From NCBI RefSeq assembly GCF_007666205.1, contig NZ_VDOR01000009.1:50038-114037 (forward strand): DNA of 64,000 nt, read 5' to 3'. This DNA comes from Kocuria palustris. Its GTDB lineage: Bacteria > Actinomycetota > Actinomycetes > Actinomycetales > Micrococcaceae. The notes under the pieces were generated by a model. The model had not been told where the DNA came from. It saw only the letters and a program-made list of their open reading frames with translations, and searched no databases. Below are positions 19,008-27,615 of this stretch, one piece after another. Both the position numbers and the translations under genes were made by a program. The number at the start of each line of letters is the position of its first letter. Positions within the stretch are counted from its first letter, which is position 1.

Positions 19008-20135
19008 ATGGCTCCCAAGAAGTCCGCAGCTCCGGCTGCCTCCGGCGGCTCCGACCGCGAGCAGGCGCTCGAGACCGTCCTGGCCCAGATCGACAAGAGC
19101 TACGGCAAGGGCTCGGTCATGAAGCTGGGCGAGCGCCCGGCCCAGAAGATCGAGGTCATCCCCACCGGCTCGATCGCCCTGGACGTGGCCCTGGGCACCG
19201 GCGGCTTCCCGCGCGGGCGCGTCGTGGAGATCTACGGCCCGGAGTCCTCCGGCAAGACCACGGTCGCCCTGCATGCGGTGGCCAGCGTCCAGCGCGCCGG
19301 GGGGATCGCGGCGTTCATCGACGCCGAGCACGCCCTGGATCCCGTCTACGCCCAGAAGCTCGGCGTGGACATCGACAACCTCCTGGTCTCCCAGCCGGAC
19401 ACCGGCGAGCAGGCCCTCGAGATCATGGACATGCTGGTCGGATCGGGCTCGCTCGACATCGTCGTGGTCGACTCGGTGGCGGCTCTGGTCCCCAAGGCCG
19501 AGATCGAGGGCGAGATGGGCGACTCCCACGTGGGCCTGCAGGCCCGCCTGATGTCGCAGGCGCTGCGCAAGATCACCGGCCGCCTGTCGAACTCCAACAC
19601 CACCGCGATCTTCATCAACCAGCTGCGCGAGAAGATCGGCGTCATGTTCGGCTCCCCGGAGACCACCACCGGCGGCAAGGCGCTGAAGTTCTACGCCTCC
19701 GTGCGCGTGGACGTCCGCCGCATCGAGACGCTCAAGGACGGCGCCAATCCGGTGGGCAACCGCACGCGCGCCAAGATCGTCAAGAACAAGATGGCCCCGC
19801 CGTTCAAGCAGGCCGAGTTCGACATCCTCTACGGCCAGGGCATCTCGACCGAGGGCGGCTTGATCGACCTCGGCGTGGAGCAGGGCATCGTCAAGAAGTC
19901 CGGCGCCTGGTACACGTACGAGGGCGACCAGCTCGGGCAGGGCAAGGAGAACTCGCGCCGCTTCCTCAAGGACAATCCGGAGCTGGCCGAGGAGATCGAG
20001 CAGCGCCTGCTCGTCAAGCTCGGCATCGTCGAGGACGAGAGTTCCGAGGCCGATCAGGACGCGATCGCCACGGCCGGGATCGACGCCCCGCTCGGCGGGG
20101 ACCCGGAGAAGGCACCGGCCGACGCCGCCTTCTGA
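19008..20135 (+). CDS. recA: Recombinase RecA
   Basis: The 375-residue strand-exchange ATPase is also co-protease for LexA. Walker A GPESSGKT lies near residue 77, followed by [20 protein letters not shown] and the DNA-binding loops around [19 protein letters not shown] (within 19 residues) and [20 protein letters not shown]. No intein interrupts it. Two ATGs are adjacent; GAGGTG at 18998-19003 sits 4 nt before the second (19008) and 1 nt before the first (19005), so 19008 is preferred. An acidic C-tail is present. recX follows after a hairpin. Confidence 0.98.
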   Translation: MAPKKSAAPAASGGSDREQALETVLAQIDKSYGKGSVMKLGERPAQKIEVIPTGSIALDVALGTGGFPRGRVVEIYGPESSGKTTVALHAVASVQRAGGIAAFIDAEHALDPVYAQKLGVDIDNLLVSQPDTGEQALEIMDMLVGSGSLDIVVVDSVAALVPKAEIEGEMGDSHVGLQARLMSQALRKITGRLSNSNTTAIFINQLREKIGVMFGSPETTTGGKALKFYASVRVDVRRIETLKDGANPVGNRTRAKIVKNKMAPPFKQAEFDILYGQGISTEGGLIDLGVEQGIVKKSGAWYTYEGDQLGQGKENSRRFLKDNPELAEEIEQRLLVKLGIVEDESSEADQDAIATAGIDAPLGGDPEKAPADAAF

Positions 20136-20240
20136 GCCCAGGCGCCCGCTTCCGACCAGGGGGGGCGATGATCCGCCGAGGCCCGCTCAGCGAGCCGCCC
20201 CCACCGACCGCACTGGTCGCGGGGGCGCTGGCGCATCCGA

Positions 20241-20262
20241 TCGGCTCCGCCGCCGGAGCCGA
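20241..20262 (+). terminator. recA-recX intergenic hairpin (partial terminator)
   Basis: TCGGCTCCG (20241-20249) pairs perfectly with CGGAGCCGA (20254-20262) around CGCC, ending 7 nt before the recX ribosome site. In E. coli a hairpin at this place lowers recX relative to recA; the same role is inferred here. Confidence 0.5.
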
Positions 20263-20282
20263 GCAGCAGGGAGGTCCTTCTC

Positions 20283-20987
20283 ATGGACGACGACGATGTG
20301 ATGGTTCAGGACAGCGATCAGCTCCCGCAGGACGCGCTCGATGACGAGCTGAGCGACTCGGCATACGACCGCCGGCGCAGGCGCGCGCGGGAGCGCTTCC
20401 GGCGCACCGGCCGCGGCGGGAAGCTCATCGATCCGTCGCCGAGCCCCGAGCAGCGGGAGCAGCTGCGCGAGACCGCACGGAACATCGTGCTGCGGCAGCT
20501 CACCTCCTCCGCCAAGTCGCGGCGGCAGCTCGAGGACAAGCTCGCCGACAAGGACATCCCCGAATCCGTGGCGCGGGAGGTGCTCGATCGATTCGAGGAG
20601 GTCGAGCTCGTGGACGACCGCGCCTTCTCGCGGTCCTACGTCCGACAGCGCGCTGAGACCCGCAGGCTGGCCCGCCCCGCACTGCGGATGGAGCTGCAGC
20701 GCAGGGGAGTGGACCGGGAGCTCGTCGAGCAGGCGCTCGAGCAGCGCACGGACGACGACGAGCGGCAGGACGCGCTGGAGCTCGTGCGCCGGAGGCTGCC
20801 GAGCGGCCCGTCGCTGCAGGCCCAGCTCGAGGACCGGGAGGCCCGGCAGAAGCTCATCCGCCGGCTGGTCTCGGCGCTCGCGCGCAAGGGCTACGCCCCC
20901 GGCCTGGCCTTCGAGGTCGTGCGAACGGTCCTGGCGGAGCACGGCAGCGGCGACGACGGGCTGCTCGAGGAGACAGGCGGGCTCTGA
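20283..20987 (+). CDS. recX: Regulatory protein RecX
   Basis: The 234-residue RecX binds RecA filaments and inhibits recombinase and ATPase activity. The three-helix repeats are visible: LRQLTSSAKSRRQLEDKL near 75-92, DRFEEVELVDDRAFSRSYV near 107-125, and AETRRLARPALRMELQRRGV near 130-149, with further repeats to the end (RKGYAPGLAFEVVR). The N-terminal 60 residues are acidic then highly basic (DRRRRRARERFRR). A GGGAGG ribosome site precedes the ATG at 20283. It lies directly downstream of recA, probably partly cotranscribed. Confidence 0.9.
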   Translation: MDDDDVMVQDSDQLPQDALDDELSDSAYDRRRRRARERFRRTGRGGKLIDPSPSPEQREQLRETARNIVLRQLTSSAKSRRQLEDKLADKDIPESVAREVLDRFEEVELVDDRAFSRSYVRQRAETRRLARPALRMELQRRGVDRELVEQALEQRTDDDERQDALELVRRRLPSGPSLQAQLEDREARQKLIRRLVSALARKGYAPGLAFEVVRTVLAEHGSGDDGLLEETGGL

Positions 20988-21088
20988 GCAGGCGGCCCGG
21001 TGGGCGGCCGGTGCGCCCGGCGCTCGGCCCGCGCGCGCAGGGCCTGCCCCGCAGTCGCTCACGCGGGGAGGGGATTTGACCGGCTCAC

Positions 21089-21094
21089 TATCCT
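21089..21094 (+). promoter_or_regulatory. miaB -10 box, leaderless layout
   Basis: TATCCT ends 6 nt before the GTG start of miaB. There is no ribosome site at the usual distance. Confidence 0.55.
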
Positions 21095-21100
21095 TGTCGC

Positions 21101-22651
21101 GTGACTTCCACCCCTGCCCCCGTCGAGACCGGGCCCTCCACGACCGCGCCTCGGGTCCCCGTGCTTGAGGCCCCGCGCTCGTACGAGGTCCGCACCTTCG
21201 GCTGCCAGATGAACGTGCATGACTCCGAGCGCATCTCCGGGCTGCTCGAGACCGCGGGCTACGTGCCCGCCGGGGCGGAGGCCGAGCCGGACCTCGTGGT
21301 CTTCAACACCTGCGCGGTGCGCGAGAACGCCGACAACAAGCTCTACGGCAACCTCTCGCAGCTCGTGGGGCCCAAGAAGCGCAATGAGCGCATGCAGGTC
21401 GCCGTCGGCGGCTGCCTGGCGCAGAAGGACCAGGACCGGATCCTGGCGACCTCGCCGGTCGTGGACGTCGTCTTCGGCACGCACAACATCGGCTCCCTGC
21501 CCGCCCTGCTCGAGCGCGCCCGGCACAACGAGGCCGCGCAGATCGAGATCCTGGAATCGCTCGAGACCTTCCCGTCGGCCCTGCCGACGAAGCGCGACCA
21601 GGCCTACGCGGGGTGGGTGTCCATCTCCGTGGGCTGCAACAACACATGCACGTTCTGCATCGTCCCGTCCCTGCGCGGCAAGGAGGAGGACCGTCGCCCC
21701 GGCGACATCCTGGCGGAGGTCCAGGCGCTCGTGGACCAGGGCGCCGTCGAGGTCACCCTGCTCGGGCAGAACGTGAACTCCTACGGGGTCTCCTTCGGCG
21801 ACCGCCGGGCCTTCTCCAAGCTGCTGCGCGCCTGCGGCGAGATCGAGGGCCTGGAGCGCGTGCGCTTCACCTCTCCGCACCCCGCCGCCTTCACCGACGA
21901 CGTCATCGACGCCATGGCCGAGACCCCCAATGTCATGCCGCAGCTGCACATGCCGCTGCAGTCGGGCTCCGACCGCGTCCTCAAGGACATGCGGAGGTCC
22001 TACCGCTCGGCCAGGTTCCTGCGGATCCTGGACAGCGTCCGCGAGCAGATCCCCCATGCCGCGATCACGACCGACATCATCGTCGGCTTCCCGGGCGAGA
22101 CCGAGGAGGACTTCCAGGACACTCTCGACGTCGTCGAGCAGTCCCGCTTCTCCTCCGCCTTCACCTTCCAGTACTCCGTCCGCCCGGGCACCCCGGCCGG
22201 CGAGCGCGAGGACCAGGTCCCCAAGGAGGTCGTGCAAGAGCGCTACGAGCGCCTGGTCGCCCTCCAGGACCGGATCGCGGCCGAGGAGAAGGCCCGGCTC
22301 GTGGGCAGCACGGTCGAGCTGCTCGTCACCGCCGACACCGGGCGCAAGTCCGAGTCGACCCGGCGGCTCTCCGGACGCGCCCCGGATCAGCGCCTCGTGC
22401 ACTTCTCCGTGCCCGAGGGCGAGCAGGCCCCGCGTCCGGGCGACTTCGTGACGGTCCCCGTGACCCGGGCGGCCGCCTACCACCTGATCGCCGACCCCGA
22501 GCCCGGCCAGTACGCCCTGCGCCGCTCGCGCGGCGGCGATGCCTGGGAGCGGGAGCAGGCCGCCTCGTGCGGCACCTCGGACGGCGCCCCGGACGCCCGG
22601 CCCGGGTCCGTGAGCCTGGGGATGCCGTCGCTGCCCGCGCGCGGCGCGTGA
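21101..22651 (+). CDS. miaB: tRNA-2-methylthio-N6-dimethylallyladenosine synthase
   Basis: The 516-residue radical SAM enzyme adds the methylthio group to i6A37 of tRNA. The N-terminal UPF0004 domain has its cysteines in [22 protein letters not shown] and GGCLAQKD. The radical SAM motif CNNTCTFC has cysteines at about residues 179, 183 and 186; a TRAM domain lies near 375-450. About 50 residues beyond TRAM form a non-conserved tail. The GTG at 21101 is placed by the -10 box 6 nt upstream. It overlaps miaA by 4 bp; MiaA makes its substrate, so the two steps are coupled. Confidence 0.96.
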   Translation: MTSTPAPVETGPSTTAPRVPVLEAPRSYEVRTFGCQMNVHDSERISGLLETAGYVPAGAEAEPDLVVFNTCAVRENADNKLYGNLSQLVGPKKRNERMQVAVGGCLAQKDQDRILATSPVVDVVFGTHNIGSLPALLERARHNEAAQIEILESLETFPSALPTKRDQAYAGWVSISVGCNNTCTFCIVPSLRGKEEDRRPGDILAEVQALVDQGAVEVTLLGQNVNSYGVSFGDRRAFSKLLRACGEIEGLERVRFTSPHPAAFTDDVIDAMAETPNVMPQLHMPLQSGSDRVLKDMRRSYRSARFLRILDSVREQIPHAAITTDIIVGFPGETEEDFQDTLDVVEQSRFSSAFTFQYSVRPGTPAGEREDQVPKEVVQERYERLVALQDRIAAEEKARLVGSTVELLVTADTGRKSESTRRLSGRAPDQRLVHFSVPEGEQAPRPGDFVTVPVTRAAAYHLIADPEPGQYALRRSRGGDAWEREQAASCGTSDGAPDARPGSVSLGMPSLPARGA

Positions 22652-23622
22652 GCGAGCCCGCCGTGGGCACGGGAGCCGCCCGGCTGCCCGTCGTCGGCGT
22701 CGTCGGGCCCACGGGCACCGGCAAGTCCGATCTGGCCATCGCCCTGGCTCGGCGCCTGGACGGCGAGGTCGTCAACGCCGACTCCATGCAGCTCTACCGG
22801 GGCATGGACATCGGCACGGCCAAGGTCACCCGCGCCCAGCGCGAGGAGGTGCCGCATCACCTGCTCGATGTCCTGGACGTCGATCAGGAGGCCTCCGTGG
22901 CCCGCTTCCAGCAGGCCGCTCGTGCGTGCTTCGACGCGATCCGATCGCGCGGACGGGTGCCGATCCTCGTCGGCGGCTCCGGGCTCTACGTGCGCGCGGC
23001 CCTCGACGTGATCGAGTTCCCCGGGACCGATCCCGACGTCCGCGCCCGCCTGGAGGGGGAGCTGCGTGAGCACGGGGAGGGACCGCTGCGCCGGAGGCTG
23101 CGCGAGGCCGATCCCGCCTCCGCGGCGCGGGTCCACGACGACCGGCGCCTCATCCGCGCGCTCGAGGTCCTCGAGGTGACGGGCCGGCCCTTCACCTCCT
23201 TCATGCCGAGCAGGACCTATCACCGCCCCGCGGTCCAGATCGGGCTCGACACCGACCGCGCCGCGCTGCATCGGCGCCTGGCCGAGCGCGTCGAGTCCAT
23301 GGCCGCGGCGGGCCTCGAGGACGAGGTGCGGAGGCTGATCCCGAAGGGGCTGTTCGACGGGCCCACGGCGGGGAGGGCCCTGGGGTACCCGCAGTTCGCC
23401 GAGGTCGTGGCCGGGACGTCGAGCCCTGCCGAGGCCGTCGAGGCGACGACCGTGGCCACCCGGCGGTTCGCCCGGCGGCAGCTCACCTGGTTCCGCGCGG
23501 ATCCTCGCGTGCAGTGGCTCGAGGCGGGCGCCGATGACCTGGTGGACCGGGCCGAGCGGATCGTGCGCTCCGCGGCGGCCTCCGAGGCGACGAGCCCGGC
23601 ACCGGGCCCCGAGCCTGAGTGA
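22648..23622 (+). CDS. miaA: tRNA dimethylallyltransferase
   Basis: The 324-residue enzyme transfers dimethylallyl from DMAPP to A37 of tRNAs reading U-initial codons, giving the substrate of MiaB. Signatures: P-loop [16 protein letters not shown] near residues 17-32, [17 protein letters not shown] near 43-59, PHHLLDVLD, and [13 protein letters not shown]. The GTG at 22648 shares GTGA with the miaB stop. The C-terminus ends in an Ala/Pro-rich tail. Longer upstream reading in this frame lies within miaB and is not real. Confidence 0.95.
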   Translation: MSEPAVGTGAARLPVVGVVGPTGTGKSDLAIALARRLDGEVVNADSMQLYRGMDIGTAKVTRAQREEVPHHLLDVLDVDQEASVARFQQAARACFDAIRSRGRVPILVGGSGLYVRAALDVIEFPGTDPDVRARLEGELREHGEGPLRRRLREADPASAARVHDDRRLIRALEVLEVTGRPFTSFMPSRTYHRPAVQIGLDTDRAALHRRLAERVESMAAAGLEDEVRRLIPKGLFDGPTAGRALGYPQFAEVVAGTSSPAEAVEATTVATRRFARRQLTWFRADPRVQWLEAGADDLVDRAERIVRSAAASEATSPAPGPEPE

Positions 23623-23767
23623 GCGGCGCGTCCTCGGTCCGATCCGCGGCGCGGGGGGACGACTACCATGCTGGGGTGGGCTCCTCGCCCCGGGACCCCA
23701 GGGGCGGGCCCGGGCCCGAGCCGCCCCGGATCGACCCCGCCCGGACACCGACCAGGAGGCTGACGCC

Positions 23768-24838
23768 GTGACCGCCGAGACCGATGCCGAGAGCTCCGGA
23801 GCCGACGCCGCCGAGCGCCCGGGGACGGATCCAGCCGTGCAGCCCGGTGCGGGCTCGCATGCCGCCGCGGCCGATGACCGCCCGCCCCGCGAGGGCGCGC
23901 CGGAGCACGTCTCGCAGGAGGAGCCGTCCGTGTTCGGCGAGCTGAGCGGCATGGACTTCCTCAAGGGCCACGGGACGGGCAACGACTTCGTGCTCGTCGT
24001 GGATCCGGACGGCAGGCTGCTGCTGGACGACGACATCGTGCGTCGGGTGTGCGATCGCCACCAGGGCATCGGCGGCGACGGGCTGATCCGCGTGCTGCAC
24101 AGCACCGCCCTGCCGGAGGGCCGCGAGCTGCTCGACGAGGACCCGTCGGCCGAGTGGTTCATGGACTACCGCAATGCCGACGGCTCGATCGCCGAGATGT
24201 GCGGCAACGGGGTGCGCGTCTTCGTGCGCACCCTGATCCGCGAGGGCCTCGTCGATCTGGCCGAGGGGGAGATGCTGCGGATCGGCACGCGCGGCGGGCT
24301 CAAGACCGTGGCCCGCACCGCCGACGGGTTCGCCGTGGACATGGGGCCGTGGGGCTTCGTCGACGGCGCCGAGGCCCGTGCCCGCGGCTCCGACGCCGTC
24401 GTCACGGCCGGCGGCCTCAAGGTCCCCCGCCCGGGTGTCTCGATCACCATGGGCAACCCGCACACCGTCGTCGCGCTCGCCGAGGGCGAGAAGCTCGATC
24501 ACCTGCAGCTGTGGACCGCCCCGGACGTCCGCCCGATGCCGCCGGACGGCACCAACGTGGAGTTCGTGGTCCCGGCCGACGAGGAGGGCGACGGCATCGG
24601 GCGCCTGCGGCTGCGCGTGCACGAGCGCGGTGTGGGGGAGACCCAGTCCTGCGGCACCGGCGCCTGCGCCGCAGCCGCTGCGACCCGCTTCTGGGCGGGC
24701 GCCTCCGCGCCCGACGAGTACCTGGTCCAGGTGCCCGGCGGCGTCGTCTCGGCGACCTTCGTGCCGGGCCCGCACGGGGCCGAGCACGTGGTCCTGGCGG
24801 GCCCGGCGGAGATCGTGGCCCAGGGCGTCTTCGCCTGA
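23768..24838 (+). CDS. dapF: Diaminopimelate epimerase
   Basis: The 356-residue PLP-independent epimerase converts LL- to meso-diaminopimelate for lysine and peptidoglycan. The two catalytic cysteines are visible in DGSIAEMCGNGVR (near residue 145) and ETQSCGTGACA (near residue 295); the fold starts at MDFLKGHGTGNDFV near residue 62. AGGAGG at 23754-23759 precedes the GTG at 23768 by 8 nt, which adds about 60 acidic residues before the conserved start. ATG 23951 would be the minimal alternative. It is separated from dapA and dapB by 13 kb but shares their pathway. Confidence 0.93.
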   Translation: MTAETDAESSGADAAERPGTDPAVQPGAGSHAAAADDRPPREGAPEHVSQEEPSVFGELSGMDFLKGHGTGNDFVLVVDPDGRLLLDDDIVRRVCDRHQGIGGDGLIRVLHSTALPEGRELLDEDPSAEWFMDYRNADGSIAEMCGNGVRVFVRTLIREGLVDLAEGEMLRIGTRGGLKTVARTADGFAVDMGPWGFVDGAEARARGSDAVVTAGGLKVPRPGVSITMGNPHTVVALAEGEKLDHLQLWTAPDVRPMPPDGTNVEFVVPADEEGDGIGRLRLRVHERGVGETQSCGTGACAAAAATRFWAGASAPDEYLVQVPGGVVSATFVPGPHGAEHVVLAGPAEIVAQGVFA

Positions 24839-24845
24839 GGCGGGG

Positions 24846-24895
24846 CCTCGGACCCGACAGCCCGGGACTGCGACCCCGGCCCGTCGGATCCGAGG
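24846..24895. terminator. Bidirectional terminator between dapF and the methyltransferase gene
   Basis: Fifteen-nt arms at 24846-24860 and 24881-24895 pair with two mismatches, enclosing a CCGGG/CCCGG inner stem. It lies between convergent genes. Confidence 0.55.
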
Positions 24896-24965
24896 TGCCG
24901 GAAGCGGCGGGCGGATGGCGCCGGTCGGAGCGCGACGCCCGGTCCTCGGCGCTCGCGGCAGGGGC

Positions 24966-25589
24966 TCAGCCGCGCTCGACGGCCAGGATCCTGAACCCCT
25001 TCGACGTCGCGGCCCGGCCCACGCTCCACGGGCCCTCGGCGGCGCGCGGCAGGGCATCGTCCAGCCAGGCCTGGAGGGTGTCGGCGCCGAGGTTCTTCTG
25101 CACCACGAGCCGCGCGCTGCCGCCGGGGGCCAGGCGCGGCAGCCACAGCAGGAGCAGCTCGTGCAGGGCCTGCTTGCCGATGCGGATCGGGGGATTGGAC
25201 CAGATCGTGTCGAAGCGGCGCTGCTCCGGGACGTCGTCGGGCAGCAGCGCCTCGACGGCCGTCAGCCCGAGTCCTGCGGCATTGTCGCGCGTCAGTCCGA
25301 GGGAGCGCTCGTTGACATCGACAGCGGTCACCCGGGCATCGGGGGCCACCTGGGCCATGGCGAGGGCGATCGGCCCCCAGCCGCAGCCGAGGTCGAGCAG
25401 CTCCGCGCCTCGGGGGTCGGGGACCTCGTCGAGCAGGACCGCGGTGCCCTTGTCGAGGCCCTTGGGGGAGAAGACGCCGCCGGCGGTCTCGACCGAGACG
25501 CGCCGGCCGCGCAGCTCCACCCCGATCCGCGACCGGCGCTCCTGGCCCTGCGGCGTGGTGAAGTAGTGGGAACCGGGGGTCTCGGACAT
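24966..25589 (-). CDS. Class I SAM methyltransferase (RsmC/MTS-like)
   Basis: The 207-residue product has motif I ELLDLGCGWGPIA near residue 62-74 and the SNPPIR substrate motif near 130, typical of the small-methyltransferase-domain family that includes rRNA guanine-N2 methyltransferases. Its exact target cannot be assigned. Start ATG 25589 was preferred to the ATG at 25598 because a TAGCAT -10 lies 7 nt upstream on the minus strand and would overlap the earlier start. It is convergent with dapF and divergent from hflX. Confidence 0.85.
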   Translation of the reverse strand: MSETPGSHYFTTPQGQERRSRIGVELRGRRVSVETAGGVFSPKGLDKGTAVLLDEVPDPRGAELLDLGCGWGPIALAMAQVAPDARVTAVDVNERSLGLTRDNAAGLGLTAVEALLPDDVPEQRRFDTIWSNPPIRIGKQALHELLLLWLPRLAPGGSARLVVQKNLGADTLQAWLDDALPRAAEGPWSVGRAATSKGFRILAVERG

Positions 25590-25596
25590 GGGGACC

Positions 25597-25602
25597 ATGC
25601 TA
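25597..25602 (-). promoter_or_regulatory. Methyltransferase -10 box, leaderless layout
   Basis: On the minus strand TAGCAT is followed by 7 nt and the ATG at 25589, with no ribosome site. Confidence 0.45.
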
Positions 25603-25682
25603 GGCCGTGCGCATCGGGCCTGGGCGCGGCCGCGGACCGGTCGGCGGGCCGTCGCGGAACAACGGCGGTCCTCCGCGAGTTG

Positions 25683-25688
25683 TACCCT
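25683..25688 (+). promoter_or_regulatory. Candidate hflX -10 box
   Basis: TACCCT in the context TTGTACCCT lies about 147 bp before the hflX ATG, in the divergent gap shared with the methyltransferase gene. No clear -35. Confidence 0.3.
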
Positions 25689-25834
25689 GAACCCGCTCGC
25701 GGCATCTGCGCCGTCGAGCGCAGCGCGGCGAGCGCTCCGCAGCGCCGCGGCGATCGGCGCGGCGCCCGGTGATCACAGCGCCGCGCAGCGCCCCCGGAGC
25801 GGGACATCCCCGCCGAATCCGTCGAAAAGGATCC

Positions 25835-27613
25835 ATGACCCACACCTCCGCGAACGACGCCGAGCCCACCGGCTCGGCGCCCACCGACCAGCAGCTCGAG
25901 GACGTCGTCGCGCGCGTGCTCTCGCGCACGCAGCAGCGGCGCGAGGCCGCGGCGCACGGCGACGCCTCCGGCTCGGGGGCCTCGGCCCCCGCCCTCGACG
26001 ACGCAGCCGCCGCGGACGACCGCGGGGGCGCGTCGGCCGGGCCCGAGGCCGCGCACGAGGACCGGGCCGAGGGGACCGGGGCGGCCCCGGACCGCGCGCA
26101 GCGGCACGACGTCCTGGGCGGACGAGCCCGCGAGCTCTCCGCCGAGACGCTGCACACGGACTCCGACGGCGAGCAGCTCGAGCTCGCCGAGCGCCAGTCG
26201 CTGCGCCGCGTGGCGAACCTGTCGACCGAGCTCGAGGACATCACCGAGGTCGAGTACCGCGAGCTGCGCCTCGAGAAGGTCGTGCTGGCCGGCCTGTGGA
26301 CCTCCGGCCCCGCCGCCGAGGCGGAGAACTCCCTGCGGGAGCTGGCCGCTCTGGCCGAGACCGCCGGCTCCGAGGTGCTCGACGGAGTCCTCCAGCGCCG
26401 CTCGCACCCCGATCCCGCGACGTACCTGGGCTCCGGCAAGGCGCTCGAGGTCAAGGACATCGTGGCCGCCACGGGCGCGGACACCGTCATCGTCGACGAG
26501 GAGCTGGCCCCGTCCCAGCGCCGCGCGCTCGAGGACGTGGTCAAGGTCAAGGTCATCGACCGGACGGGCCTGATCCTGGACATCTTCGCCCAGCACGCCA
26601 AGTCCAAGGAGGGCAAGGCCCAGGTCGAGCTGGCGCAGCTGGAGTACATGCTCCCGCGTCTGCGCGGCTGGGGCGAGAGCCTCTCGCGCCAGGCCGGCGG
26701 CCGCGCGGCCGGCGGCGAGGGCATCGGCTCCCGCGGCCCCGGCGAGACCAAGATCGAGATGGACCGCCGCCGCATCCGCGCGCGCATGGCCAAGCTGCGC
26801 CGCGAGATCGCCGCCATGAAGCCCTCGCGCGAGGCCAAGCGGCTCAACCGCCGGCGCAACTCCGTGCCGTCCGTGGCGATCGCCGGGTACACGAACGCGG
26901 GCAAGTCGTCGCTGCTCAACCGCCTCACGGACGCCGGGGTGCTCGTGGAGAACGCCCTGTTCGCCACCCTGGACCCGACCGTGCGCAAGGCCGAGACCCC
27001 GGACGGCATCGGCTACACGCTCTCCGACACCGTCGGATTCGTGCGCTCGCTGCCCACCCAGCTCGTCGAGGCCTTCCGCTCGACGCTGGAGGAGGTCGCC
27101 GACTCGGACGTCATCGTCCACGTCGTCGACGCCTCCCATCCCGACCCGGAGGGCCAGATCCGTGCGGTCCACGAGGTCTTCGCGGACATCGAGGCCCTCG
27201 ACGTCCCCGAGATCATCGCCCTGAACAAGGCCGATGCGGCGGACCCGTTCGTCGTCGAGCGCATCCGCAACACGCATCGCGATGTCGCGGTCGTCTCGGC
27301 CCGGACCGGGGAGGGGATCGACGAGCTCAAGCAGCGCATCGCCGAGGCCATCCCGCGTCCGGACCACGTCATGGATCTGCTGATCCCGTACACCGACGGC
27401 GACATCGTCTCGCGCCTGCACGGCTGGGATGCCGAGATCCTGCGCACCGAGTACCTGGGCGACGGCACGCATCTGCTGGTGAAGGTCCGCGAGGACCTCG
27501 CCGGCGACCTGCAGCGCTACGTCTGGCAGGACGCCCAGCAGTTCGGGCAGGGGGTGCCCGGCGACGGCACGCAGCCGGAGTCGGCGGCGGCCCCCGAGAC
27601 CGGGGCCCGCTGA
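25835..27613 (+). CDS. hflX: Ribosome-associated GTPase HflX
   Basis: The 592-residue GTPase splits or rescues stalled 70S ribosomes under stress. The N-terminal HflX domain includes the glycine-rich loop SRGPGETKIEMDRRRIR near 302-318; the G domain has G1 GYTNAGKSSLLNRL near 351, DTVGFVRSLP as G3 and LNKADA as G4. About 110 N-terminal residues are Ala/Asp-rich and poorly conserved, making the protein longer than the roughly 430-residue E. coli form. GAAAAGGA at 25824-25831 precedes the ATG. The DinG-like helicase gene begins 3 bp after its stop. Confidence 0.94.
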   Translation: MTHTSANDAEPTGSAPTDQQLEDVVARVLSRTQQRREAAAHGDASGSGASAPALDDAAAADDRGGASAGPEAAHEDRAEGTGAAPDRAQRHDVLGGRARELSAETLHTDSDGEQLELAERQSLRRVANLSTELEDITEVEYRELRLEKVVLAGLWTSGPAAEAENSLRELAALAETAGSEVLDGVLQRRSHPDPATYLGSGKALEVKDIVAATGADTVIVDEELAPSQRRALEDVVKVKVIDRTGLILDIFAQHAKSKEGKAQVELAQLEYMLPRLRGWGESLSRQAGGRAAGGEGIGSRGPGETKIEMDRRRIRARMAKLRREIAAMKPSREAKRLNRRRNSVPSVAIAGYTNAGKSSLLNRLTDAGVLVENALFATLDPTVRKAETPDGIGYTLSDTVGFVRSLPTQLVEAFRSTLEEVADSDVIVHVVDASHPDPEGQIRAVHEVFADIEALDVPEIIALNKADAADPFVVERIRNTHRDVAVVSARTGEGIDELKQRIAEAIPRPDHVMDLLIPYTDGDIVSRLHGWDAEILRTEYLGDGTHLLVKVREDLAGDLQRYVWQDAQQFGQGVPGDGTQPESAAAPETGAR

Positions 27614-27615
27614 GC

